Below are positions 1 through 5,920 of a stretch of DNA of 6,919 nucleotides, piece by piece (positions within the stretch are counted from its first letter, which is position 1; each line of letters begins with the position of its first letter). This DNA is from an uncultured Clostridia bacterium (GTDB lineage: Bacteria > Bacillota > Clostridia > Christensenellales > Aristaeellaceae), in assembly GCA_937886445.1 (NCBI GenBank), contig CALGBY010000093.1, forward strand, positions 1 through 6,919. Direction: 5' to 3'. The translations under genes and the position numbers were made by a program. The notes below the pieces were generated by a model that saw nothing but the letters and a program-made list of their open reading frames with translations, did not search any database and was not told where the DNA came from.

Positions 1-3
1 AAT

Positions 4-54
4 CTGTTGAAAAATTCACTCGCCATCGTACTAACTCATTTGTGCGGTATTGCC
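4..54 (+). repeat. Left copy of a 51-bp terminal inverted repeat
   Basis: These 51 bases match the reverse complement of 6869-6919 at 50 of 51 positions; the only difference is T at 29, opposite G at 6894 (C when complemented). Similarity fades inward after about position 59. The copy is AT-rich at its outer edge and contains a short dyad, CGTAC then 10 bases then GTGCG. That dyad is a perfect 5-bp stem in the right copy and has one G-U wobble here. Read on the plus strand the copy is open and ends in TGA at 55-57, but the copy-to-copy difference changes an amino acid, so coding is not supported. Nothing resembling a transposase lies beside it. It may be a dispersed genomic repeat, the end of a mobile element, or a contig boundary. 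Confidence 0.9.
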
Positions 55-102
55 TGAATATTTGTTTTTCGGTAGGAAGCTATGCATTTTTGTCGAATAC
101 AT

Positions 103-121
103 CTCCAGCAAAATATGGAGG
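103..121 (+). promoter_or_regulatory. Ribosome binding site of the pentulose kinase gene, with possible sequestering hairpin
   Basis: GGAGG at 117-121 lies 8 bases before the ATG at 130 and fixes that start. CTCCA at 103-107 is complementary to TGGAG at 116-120, with an 8-base loop and a possible extra T-G wobble, so the leader could fold a small stem over the Shine-Dalgarno sequence. The stem is only 5 bp and may be chance. I found no convincing -35/-10 pair in 55-110. Confidence 0.55.
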
Positions 122-129
122 GATGAAAA

Positions 130-1647
130 ATGTATCTGCTTGGCATCGATATAGGAACCTCATCCGCAAAATGTCTTCTCACCGATACCGCCGGCAGCGC
201 GGTCCTTTCGGTATCACGGGGCTATCCGCTGGAGACCCCGCGTCCCGGCTGGGCGGAGCAGAGGGCGGAGGACTGGGCGGAAGCCGTATTCGCCTGTTTG
301 CGCGAGCTGATCACAGAGCACGGCATACGGCCGTCTGAGATCGGCGGCATCTCCTTCTCCGGCCAGATGCACGGACTGGTTCCGCTGGATAAAAACGGAA
401 ATGTGATCAGAAAATCCATCCTGTGGTGTGACCAGCGCACCGAAAAGCAGTGTAACGCCATCACAGCCGCCGCAGGCGGGCGTGATAAGCTGCTGAACAT
501 GACCAATAACGTGATGCTTACCGGCTATACCGGAGGCAAGATCCTGTGGCTGAAGGAAACAGAACCTGAACACTACCGGGCAATGACCGTCTTTATCTGC
601 CCTAAGGATTATGTGCGTTTCCGGCTTACCGGGGTGATCTGCACAGATGAGTCCGAAGCGTCCGGAACGGGCTTTTTTGATACGAAAAACCGCTGCTGGC
701 ATGAGGATCTGATCCGCGCCGCCGGGCTGGATTTCAGCGTATTCCCGAAGGTGGTACGCTCGACCGACCCCGCAGGGACAGTCTCGGAAGAAGCCGCTCG
801 CTGTACCGGCCTGCTTGCCGGTACCCCTGTTTTTGCGGGCGGCGGAGACGCCGTTGTACAGGCCTTCGGTTCCGGGCTGATCGCCGAAGGCACGGTAGGC
901 ACAGTGATCGGCACCGCCGGCAATGTTTCCATGGGGTTTGAAAGCTACCGTGAAAACCCGGAGGGAAAGCTGCAGATGTTCTGCGCCGTCGTGCCGGACC
1001 GCTATCTTTCCTTCGGCGCCACACAGACAGCCGGCGGCGCGCTGCGCTGGTTCCGCGATGAGCTTGCCGGTGAAGTGGCGGCGGAAGCAAAGGAAAAGGG
1101 AATGAACGCCTTTGATCTGCTGAACGAAATGGCGCTGATGTCTCCTCCGGGAGCAAACGGCATCGTATTCGCACCCTACCTTTCAGGCGAACGCTGTCCC
1201 TACCCGGACGCGAACGCGAGGGGCGTTCTGTACGGCCTGAGCCTGAACACCCGAAAGCGCGATATCGTGCGGGCCGTAATGGAAGGCATCGTGTTTTCAC
1301 TGAGGCAGATCGTGGATATCTACCGCAGCTTTGCCAGAGTGGAAAGCGCCGCGGCATCCGGCGGCGGCGCAAACAGCGATGTGTTTTTAAGGATGCAGGC
1401 TGATATTTTTGAGCTGCCGGTCTACACCGTATCGGCCGCCGGTGAAGGCGGGGCATACGGAGCGGCGCTGCTGGCCGGGATGGGTCTTTCTGTTTTTTCC
1501 TCCGCGGAGGACGCACTGAAAGGGCTGAAAAAGGAAAAGGAGATCCTTCCTGTCCCCGAAAACAGCAAGCTTACAATGAAGAGCTACGCGCTTTACAAAG
1601 AGCTATACCCTTCTCTCGCCCATGTATACCGTATGGGCGGGGACTGA
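130..1647 (+). CDS. xylB: Xylulokinase-like FGGY-family carbohydrate kinase
   Basis: Cytoplasmic ATP-dependent sugar kinase of 505 residues, close to the usual 485-500 for xylulokinase (D-xylulose to D-xylulose 5-phosphate, feeding the pentose phosphate pathway). The N-terminal FGGY domain spans about residues 1-245. It has the phosphate-binding GIDIGT at 5-10 (Asp7), the SGQMHG segment at 77-82 typical of xylulokinases, and a W-x-D-x-R segment at 99-103. The C-terminal FGGY domain, about 255-450, is preceded by GGGDA with Asp240 as the likely catalytic base. It carries PYLSGER at 349-355 and an ATP-site SGGGAN at 410-415. The start is set by GGAGG 8 bases upstream. It heads a two-gene operon with the AraM-like dehydrogenase. 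No lesion is visible. Family membership is certain; the exact substrate (D-xylulose, L-ribulose or another ketose) is inferred and less sure. Confidence 0.88.
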   Translation: MYLLGIDIGTSSAKCLLTDTAGSAVLSVSRGYPLETPRPGWAEQRAEDWAEAVFACLRELITEHGIRPSEIGGISFSGQMHGLVPLDKNGNVIRKSILWCDQRTEKQCNAITAAAGGRDKLLNMTNNVMLTGYTGGKILWLKETEPEHYRAMTVFICPKDYVRFRLTGVICTDESEASGTGFFDTKNRCWHEDLIRAAGLDFSVFPKVVRSTDPAGTVSEEAARCTGLLAGTPVFAGGGDAVVQAFGSGLIAEGTVGTVIGTAGNVSMGFESYRENPEGKLQMFCAVVPDRYLSFGATQTAGGALRWFRDELAGEVAAEAKEKGMNAFDLLNEMALMSPPGANGIVFAPYLSGERCPYPDANARGVLYGLSLNTRKRDIVRAVMEGIVFSLRQIVDIYRSFARVESAAASGGGANSDVFLRMQADIFELPVYTVSAAGEGGAYGAALLAGMGLSVFSSAEDALKGLKKEKEILPVPENSKLTMKSYALYKELYPSLAHVYRMGGD

Positions 1648-1650
1648 AAA

Positions 1651-1655
1651 AGGAG
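1651..1655 (+). promoter_or_regulatory. Ribosome binding site of the AraM-like gene
   Basis: AGGAG sits 6 bases before the ATG at 1662, within the 14-base gap after the kinase stop codon. No promoter or terminator fits in that gap, so the two genes are very probably one transcript. Confidence 0.75.
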
Positions 1656-1661
1656 TGCACT

Positions 1662-3029
1662 ATGGAAAAACATCTTTGCGACATGACGATCGAAGAGCTT
1701 ACGCGTGAAGAAGGGGTCCTCTGCGCCTGCGGGAAAGTACACAAATGCGGCCTCAGATACTTCAAGGCCGAAAAAGGAGCCGTTCGTTTCCTTCCGGACG
1801 CGCTGCGTGCCCGCGGCAGAAAGCATCCCATGCTGGTTATGGATGTGAATACCGAAAAGGCCGCCGGAAACAGGGTGCGTGAAGTACTGGACGCCGCCGG
1901 GATCCCTCACAGTGATTTTGTATTTCCCGAGACCGAAGGCAAGCAGGAGCCCGATGAATACGCCGTAGGCTCCCTCGCGATGGCGCTTGATCCCGCCTGT
2001 GATGTGATCGTGGCGATCGGCAGCGGTGTGATCAACGACTGCTGCAAGGTGATGGCCCATGCCTGCCGCCTTACCAGCATGGTGGTATGTACCGCGCCCT
2101 CAATGGACGGATACTGTTCCAATTCCGCCTCCATGATACAGAACCGCATCAAGGTGAGCCTGTATAATGCCTGCCCCGAAGCCATCATCGCCGACACGGA
2201 TATCATGGCCACTGCCCCGGATATCATGCTGCAGGCGGGGCTCGGAGACATGCTGGCCAAATATGTATCGGTATGCGAATGGCGTATCGCGAACACCGTG
2301 CACGGGGATGTATACTGTGAAGAGATCGCCGGCATGGTCAGAAGCAGCCTGAAAACCATCGTTGAAAACGCGGACGGCCTGATGAAACGCGAGGAAAAGG
2401 CGCTCAAGGCGGTAGTGGAGGGGCTTGTGATCTCCGGTATGTCCATGGCTTTTGCCGAGATCAGCCGTCCGGCCAGCGGTCTTGAACACTATTTCAGCCA
2501 TGTATGGGAAATGCAGGCGCTGCAGAGGGGCGTTCCCTCCGCGCTTCACGGCATTCAGGTAGGCGTAGGCACGCAGCTTACGCTGTGGATCATTGAAAAC
2601 ATATTGAACACCCCTTCTCCCGATATCGAGCGGGCAAAAAAAGCGATGGAAAGCTTTGACAGCGCCGTATGGGAGGAACAGATGAAGGATATTTTCGGGA
2701 AAACCGCTCCCGAGATCATCCGGATGGAGAAAAAGCTCGGCAAAAACAAAAAGGAGACGCAGAATGAGCATCTGCGTCTCATCAGTGAAAACTGGGAGAA
2801 AATACGCGGGATCATCCGTGAGGAACTGCCTTCCAGAGAAAGCATCGTAAATCTGATGCGTTCCGCGGGCATGCCTGTCACGCCGAAGGACCTCGGCATT
2901 TCCGCGGAGGACACGCGCAAAGCGCTGCGCGGCAGCCGCGACATCCGTGACAAATATCTCACAAGCAGCCTACTGTGGGATCTGGGGCTTCTGGAAGAAG
3001 CCATTGAAAGGATCCCCTGCGAAGACTGA
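1662..3029 (+). CDS. araM: sn-glycerol-1-phosphate dehydrogenase family protein (AraM/EgsA-like)
   Basis: Metal-dependent NAD(P) dehydrogenase of the iron-alcohol-dehydrogenase/dehydroquinate-synthase fold. Characterised relatives reduce dihydroxyacetone phosphate to sn-glycerol 1-phosphate. The dinucleotide-binding loop GSGVIND is at residues 120-126, followed by the family segment TAPSMDGY at 144-151. Three candidate metal ligands stand in the expected order: Asp196 in GLGD, His276 in LEH and His296 in LHG. The protein has 455 residues, longer than the roughly 395 of Bacillus subtilis AraM, with a charged helical C-terminal extension from about 350. Near the N terminus is a Cys/His cluster (Cys21, Cys23, His27, Cys29). 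In B. subtilis, araM lies in the L-arabinose operon. Here it follows a pentulose kinase by 14 bases, suggesting a role in sugar or sugar-alcohol use, although direct lipid-related glycerol-1-phosphate synthesis cannot be excluded. Confidence 0.83.
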   Translation: MEKHLCDMTIEELTREEGVLCACGKVHKCGLRYFKAEKGAVRFLPDALRARGRKHPMLVMDVNTEKAAGNRVREVLDAAGIPHSDFVFPETEGKQEPDEYAVGSLAMALDPACDVIVAIGSGVINDCCKVMAHACRLTSMVVCTAPSMDGYCSNSASMIQNRIKVSLYNACPEAIIADTDIMATAPDIMLQAGLGDMLAKYVSVCEWRIANTVHGDVYCEEIAGMVRSSLKTIVENADGLMKREEKALKAVVEGLVISGMSMAFAEISRPASGLEHYFSHVWEMQALQRGVPSALHGIQVGVGTQLTLWIIENILNTPSPDIERAKKAMESFDSAVWEEQMKDIFGKTAPEIIRMEKKLGKNKKETQNEHLRLISENWEKIRGIIREELPSRESIVNLMRSAGMPVTPKDLGISAEDTRKALRGSRDIRDKYLTSSLLWDLGLLEEAIERIPCED

Positions 3030-3047
3030 GCCTCCCCTGTCCTCATC

Positions 3048-3096
3048 AAAACGCCTTCCGCGCAGACGGCATGACCGCCGCGTTCGGAAGGCGTTT
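3048..3096. terminator. Bidirectional terminator between convergent genes
   Basis: AAACGCCTTCCG at 3049-3060 is perfectly complementary to 3085-3096, giving a 12-bp GC-rich stem. The intervening bases can extend it with CGC/GCG and a small CGG/CCG inner hairpin. The plus strand continues with TTT and a T-rich stretch; on the minus strand the stem ends in TTTT. It lies between the AraM-like stop at 3029 and the kinase-like stop at 3120, so it probably serves both converging units. Confidence 0.85.
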
Positions 3097-3119
3097 ATCG
3101 TTATTCCGTTTTTCAGGGC

Positions 3120-3947
3120 TTACACGATCCTGATCCTGGTCCTCGGTACAGAACCGTCCAGCAGCGCGTTCAGGGAATACCGCGGGCTGCCGATGATCAC
3201 TTCCACTCCCTTGGACGCGCAGCGCAGCGCGTACTCCAGCTTGGCGCCGGCGCCGTTCGCCCCGCTTCTTGAAGCGCCGCGGCAGTGCGTTTTCAGTTCT
3301 TCCACCTTTTCGCGCAGCTCCGCCGCGTTCGGAGCCTCAACATTTTCAACCAGCGTAGCGGGATCCTTCGGGTCAAGATAGATACCGTCGGTAGAGGTAA
3401 GCAGGATCAGGCGTTCGGTGTGCACCAGTTCCGCCACCACAGCAGCGGTCTCATCATTATCCACACATTCCACCACATCCCGGTCCGGGTGCTCGCTCTG
3501 AAGCTCCAGCAGTTCCATCTTGCGGTTTTCTTCATCTGACACACAGTCATTGTAATTGATCACCGGTACGGCTCCCTGCTCCGCCGCGCGCAGCAGCAGG
3601 CCGAGCAGATGCTGGCGCTTTACCGGGTCATTGAAATGGTTATGTTCGACAAGCACCTGGCGTATACCGTACTCGGGACGCAGAAAACGGCGGTAGGTCT
3701 CCATCAGAATGGCCTGCCCCTGCGAGGAGTAGTCCGTCTTGTTCTGTTCCTTATCTCCCGAAAGCTCATGACCCGTGCGTTTGATATAATCCACACGGCC
3801 GATCTCCGTCGCGCCGGAAGAAACAAGCACCATTCCGGGGCAAAGCTGGGAAGACAGCCTCGCGAATATGTTATAATCGATATCATTATCTTCCCTGCGT
3901 ATCAACGCCATAGAACCGATCTTGATCACCAGCAATATGCTGCCCAT
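3120..3947 (-). CDS. Amino acid kinase family protein, glutamate-5-kinase-like, without PUA domain
   Basis: A 275-residue cytoplasmic protein of the amino acid kinase fold, most like glutamate 5-kinase (first step of proline synthesis). Family signatures appear in order: VIKIGS at 7-12, LVSSGA at 41-46, QGQAILM at 76-82, NYND at 131-134 (NEND in ProB), DNDETAA at 163-169 and LLTSTDGIY at 182-190. A glycine-rich loop lies near 229-235. The PUA domain that brings many ProB proteins to about 370 residues is absent, and the NYND-DND interval is roughly 18 residues longer than in ProB. No proA lies nearby, so the substrate is uncertain. The ATG at 3947 is chosen because AGGAGGG lies at 3951-3957; the longer open frame to 3998 runs through a terminator hairpin. 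No obvious own promoter is seen, so read-through from the upstream operon is possible. Confidence 0.72.
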   Translation of the reverse strand: MGSILLVIKIGSMALIRREDNDIDYNIFARLSSQLCPGMVLVSSGATEIGRVDYIKRTGHELSGDKEQNKTDYSSQGQAILMETYRRFLRPEYGIRQVLVEHNHFNDPVKRQHLLGLLLRAAEQGAVPVINYNDCVSDEENRKMELLELQSEHPDRDVVECVDNDETAAVVAELVHTERLILLTSTDGIYLDPKDPATLVENVEAPNAAELREKVEELKTHCRGASRSGANGAGAKLEYALRCASKGVEVIIGSPRYSLNALLDGSVPRTRIRIV

Positions 3948-3950
3948 ACG

Positions 3951-3957
3951 CCCTCCT
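3951..3957 (-). promoter_or_regulatory. Ribosome binding site deciding the kinase start
   Basis: On the minus strand AGGAGGG lies 3 bases before the ATG at 3947. Spacing is short but the match to anti-Shine-Dalgarno is very strong. The family signature VIKIGS begins 6 residues after this start, as expected. The upstream ATGs at 3998 and 3962 have no comparable site. Confidence 0.75.
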
Positions 3958-3959
3958 GT

Positions 3960-3995
3960 CATAAAAGAGGGCAGACCGGGATATCCCGTCTGCCC
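3960..3995 (-). terminator. Rho-independent terminator after the SPFH gene
   Basis: On the minus strand GGGCAGA (3995-3989) pairs with TCTGCCC (3975-3969). An inner CGGG/CCCG stem with an ATAT loop is separated from it by one bulged base. The stem is followed by TCTTTTAT. It begins 27 bases beyond the SPFH stop codon and ends just before the next gene's ribosome binding site, so the amino acid kinase gene probably depends on read-through or a promoter I cannot identify. Confidence 0.82.
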
Positions 3996-4022
3996 CATAT
4001 TTCCTGCCGGAAAACTGTACTT

Positions 4023-4982
4023 TTACTGTTTCGCTCCGCATTCGCTGCAGAACTTGCTGCCGGCGGTGATCTTCGCTCCGCAGTTGGAGCAGAACTTCGT
4101 CGCTGCGTTCTGCTGAGGCGCGGCAGGCTGCGCGGCATTATTGCCCATCACCTGGGTAAACACAGCGGCAGCGCCCATGCCGGCGCCCAGACCGGCCATA
4201 CCGTTCTGGTTATTGGCGGCATCGCGGATGGCTTCAGCCGTCTGGAACTGGGTATACCGGTTCAGATCGCCGGCAATGCCCATGCGGGTGCGGGTATCGA
4301 TGGCCTTCTCCACCTCATCGGGCAGAGAGATATTCTCGATCACAAGGCTGCAAAGCTCAAGGCCGATGGGCTGCAGGGCAGCGGATACGCTCTGAGCGGC
4401 GTACTGGCCAAGCTCATCATAGTTAGCCGCCAGATCCAGCGCGGGGATCTTGCTCTGGGCAATGGCGTCCGAAAGGCCGCTCACCACGCGGGATTTGATA
4501 AAGCCGGTCACACCGTCCTTGGTCATATACGCCTGCGTGCCGAATACTTCCTTCAGGAAAAGGGCGGGATCGACCACCCGGAAGGAATACTTGCCGAACG
4601 CGCGGATGCGGATCATGCCGAACTCGGCGTCGCGCATCATCACGGGGTTGCTGGTGCCCCAGGCCATATCCAGGAACTGATGGGTGTTGACAAAATACAC
4701 ATCCGCCTTGAAGGGGCTGTTGAAGCCGTACTTCCAGGAACGCAGAGAGGTCAGGATAGGCATGTTCTGGGTAGCCAGCTCATACCTGCCGGGGCCGAAT
4801 ACATCCGCCAGCTGACCCTCGTTGACAAGGATCGCGGCCTGGCTTTCGCGCACAGTCAGCTGAGCACCGTTCTTGATCTCATTGTCATCACGGTCAAATT
4901 TGTAGACCATCACGCTCTGAGACGGCTCGGTCCATTCGATCACATCCACAAACTGACCCATAAGCTTAGAAAAAATACCCAT
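4023..4982 (-). CDS. SPFH-domain protein with C-terminal zinc ribbon (YdjI-like)
   Basis: The 319-residue protein resembles the bacterial family annotated as SPFH/virion core protein, which includes B. subtilis YdjI. The SPFH-like region covers about residues 20-235: a beta-rich first part including VNEGQLADVFGPGRYEL (53-69), then a helical part with an IENISLPDEVEKAID segment (215-229) typical of the end of the domain. A Gly/Ala/Met-rich linker at about 255-282 and an Ala/Pro/Gln-rich stretch lead to a zinc ribbon with Cys298, Cys301, Cys312 and Cys315. No clear transmembrane helix or signal peptide is present; the short N-terminal helix could be amphipathic. YdjI-type proteins work in membrane-stress scaffolds, so recruitment to the membrane is inferred. 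It follows the receiver-like gene by 2 bases. The GGAAGG at 4990-4995 serves as ribosome binding site. Confidence 0.85.
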   Translation of the reverse strand: MGIFSKLMGQFVDVIEWTEPSQSVMVYKFDRDDNEIKNGAQLTVRESQAAILVNEGQLADVFGPGRYELATQNMPILTSLRSWKYGFNSPFKADVYFVNTHQFLDMAWGTSNPVMMRDAEFGMIRIRAFGKYSFRVVDPALFLKEVFGTQAYMTKDGVTGFIKSRVVSGLSDAIAQSKIPALDLAANYDELGQYAAQSVSAALQPIGLELCSLVIENISLPDEVEKAIDTRTRMGIAGDLNRYTQFQTAEAIRDAANNQNGMAGLGAGMGAAAVFTQVMGNNAAQPAAPQQNAATKFCSNCGAKITAGSKFCSECGAKQ

Positions 4983-4984
4983 TT

Positions 4985-5800
4985 TTATTCCTTCCTTTCA
5001 TTCTCCGTCAGTTCCCGCGCGCTTTCAAGCACGCGCATCCCCTTGATATCCATTTCAAGGTCAAGATAATTTCTTACCATTTTGAAAACATCCGCTACAT
5101 GCGCATCCACCGTATCCCGGAACGCCCTGTCCGTCATATCGTTTCCGATCGTACGGAGGGCCGCCAGACGGATATGGCGCGGTGTGGTCACGGCCACGGC
5201 GTAACAGGCGCCGTCAACACAGCGGCCGAAAAAGTTATTGCGCAGCGCGCGTTCCAGGCGGTTCATCCTTCTTGCGGGGTCATTGTGCTCCTGCATATAC
5301 AATTCGCCCTGAGGCATATCGATATCATACAAAAGCACCTTACCGAAGGGATCGATCTGCGACCTGAGTGAAGCAAGTGTGCGTTCCGCGCTGTTCCAGT
5401 CGCTGATCTCGCCGCATAGCAGCCGGTGGACAAACTCATCCCGCACATGCAGCAGCATCGTTTCCTGGTCGTAATACGCATCGGCATCATCGATCACGAG
5501 CTTATCCAGTATATGGGAAAGATCGCGCAGTGCTTCAGCCTGTTTGTCGGCGGTATCTTCTACTCTGAAAAGCGGAAGGCTGGGACGTCCGTAGCGCAGA
5601 TAACGCATCAGCAGCTTGCTGTCTTCTCCGTGAAGACGGCAGCCGACGGCATCGATCACTTTGCTTTCAAGTGCTTTCGTCGCTTCAGCAGCGTTCGCGG
5701 CCATGTTGGGCCGGTGAAAGCCCAGCGAGTGCCAGTCGACCGTTGTATAAAGCCGGTCCGCCAGCACGGCGTCATCGGTTACAAGAAGCAGTTTGTACAT
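4985..5800 (-). CDS. Degenerate receiver-like protein without DNA-binding output domain
   Basis: A 271-residue protein whose first 80 or so residues resemble the receiver domain of YesN-type response regulators: it opens MYKLLLVTDD and carries VDWHSLGF at 21-28, where such proteins usually have IDW..LGF. The acidic patch is partly kept (Asp9, Asp10). The phosphoacceptor Asp, expected near residue 55, is replaced by Cys54/Arg55, so phosphorylation signalling is unlikely. The rest (about 95-250) resembles the middle region of such regulators (PFGKVLLYDIDMP at 151-163) but no AraC-type helix-turn-helix follows. Start at 5800 is supported by GGAGG at 5806-5810, 5 bases upstream; the longer open frame would begin upstream of the promoter. 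The downstream SPFH gene starts 2 bases after its stop and has its ribosome binding site inside this gene, indicating coupling. It may be a protein-interaction regulator of the SPFH partner. Confidence 0.7.
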   Translation of the reverse strand: MYKLLLVTDDAVLADRLYTTVDWHSLGFHRPNMAANAAEATKALESKVIDAVGCRLHGEDSKLLMRYLRYGRPSLPLFRVEDTADKQAEALRDLSHILDKLVIDDADAYYDQETMLLHVRDEFVHRLLCGEISDWNSAERTLASLRSQIDPFGKVLLYDIDMPQGELYMQEHNDPARRMNRLERALRNNFFGRCVDGACYAVAVTTPRHIRLAALRTIGNDMTDRAFRDTVDAHVADVFKMVRNYLDLEMDIKGMRVLESARELTENERKE

Positions 5801-5805
5801 AAACA

Positions 5806-5810
5806 CCTCC
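5806..5810 (-). promoter_or_regulatory. Ribosome binding site of the receiver-like gene
   Basis: GGAGG on the minus strand, 5 bases before the ATG at 5800. It selects this start over the in-frame ATG at 5902, which lies upstream of the predicted -35 box. Confidence 0.75.
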
Positions 5811-5842
5811 GTAGCGCTGCGGGCACAATCCGCATCAAGACT

Positions 5843-5870
5843 ATTATACATAAAAAACTGAAATTTGCAA
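5843..5870 (-). promoter_or_regulatory. Sigma-A-type promoter of the receiver-like/SPFH operon
   Basis: On the minus strand TTGCAA (5870-5865) and a perfect TATAAT (5848-5843) are separated by 16 bases that include a T-rich run. The predicted start of transcription is near 5836, giving a leader of about 36 bases to the ATG at 5800. It sits just after the terminator of the upstream SDR gene, as expected for an independent unit. Confidence 0.75.
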
Positions 5871-5879
5871 GATTTATGT

Positions 5880-5902
5880 AAAAATTGTCCCGATGCGGAC
5901 AA
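5880..5902 (-). terminator. Terminator after the SDR gene
   Basis: On the minus strand TTGTCC (5902-5897) pairs with GGACAA (5890-5885) around a 6-base loop, followed at once by five Ts (5884-5880). The stem is short. It lies 18 bases past the SDR stop codon and upstream of the next promoter. The same dyad could alternatively be an operator. Confidence 0.6.
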
Positions 5903-5920
5903 ATATCAAAGAGAATACCG

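Noticed and set aside
4..57. 3' end of a transposase or other gene in the left repeat
   Set aside because: The frame is open and ends in TGA, but the right copy does not share the stop, the copy difference is non-synonymous, and 18 codons are too few to recognise a family.
62..90. Possible sigma-A promoter for the kinase operon (TTGTTT with TATGCA)
   Set aside because: The spacing is only 13 bases and the -10 match is poor; no better pair was found in the leader.
42..338. Plus-strand open frame of 98 codons starting inside the left repeat
   Set aside because: It overlaps the start of the kinase in another frame, lacks a ribosome binding site and has shadow-like composition.
734..1516. Minus-strand open frame of 260 codons inside the pentulose kinase gene
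   Set aside because: Extremely Arg/Pro/Ser-rich composition with no recognisable domain; it is the antisense shadow of a clear FGGY kinase.
2100..2771. Minus-strand open frame of 223 codons inside the AraM-like gene
   Set aside because: No motif or credible ribosome binding site; the plus-strand gene has intact cofactor and metal-ligand motifs throughout.
4001..4012. TTCC-TGCC-GGAA dyad before the terminator
   Set aside because: Only 4-5 bp with no T-run; better explained as chance beside the stronger hairpin at 3969-3995.
3609..5069. Plus-strand open frame of 486 codons antisense to the kinase, SPFH and receiver-like genes
   Set aside because: It runs across three minus-strand genes and their intergenic terminator, has no family motif, and is expected from the codon bias of the GC-rich opposite strand. 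The minus-strand proteins carry clear family signatures and ribosome binding sites.
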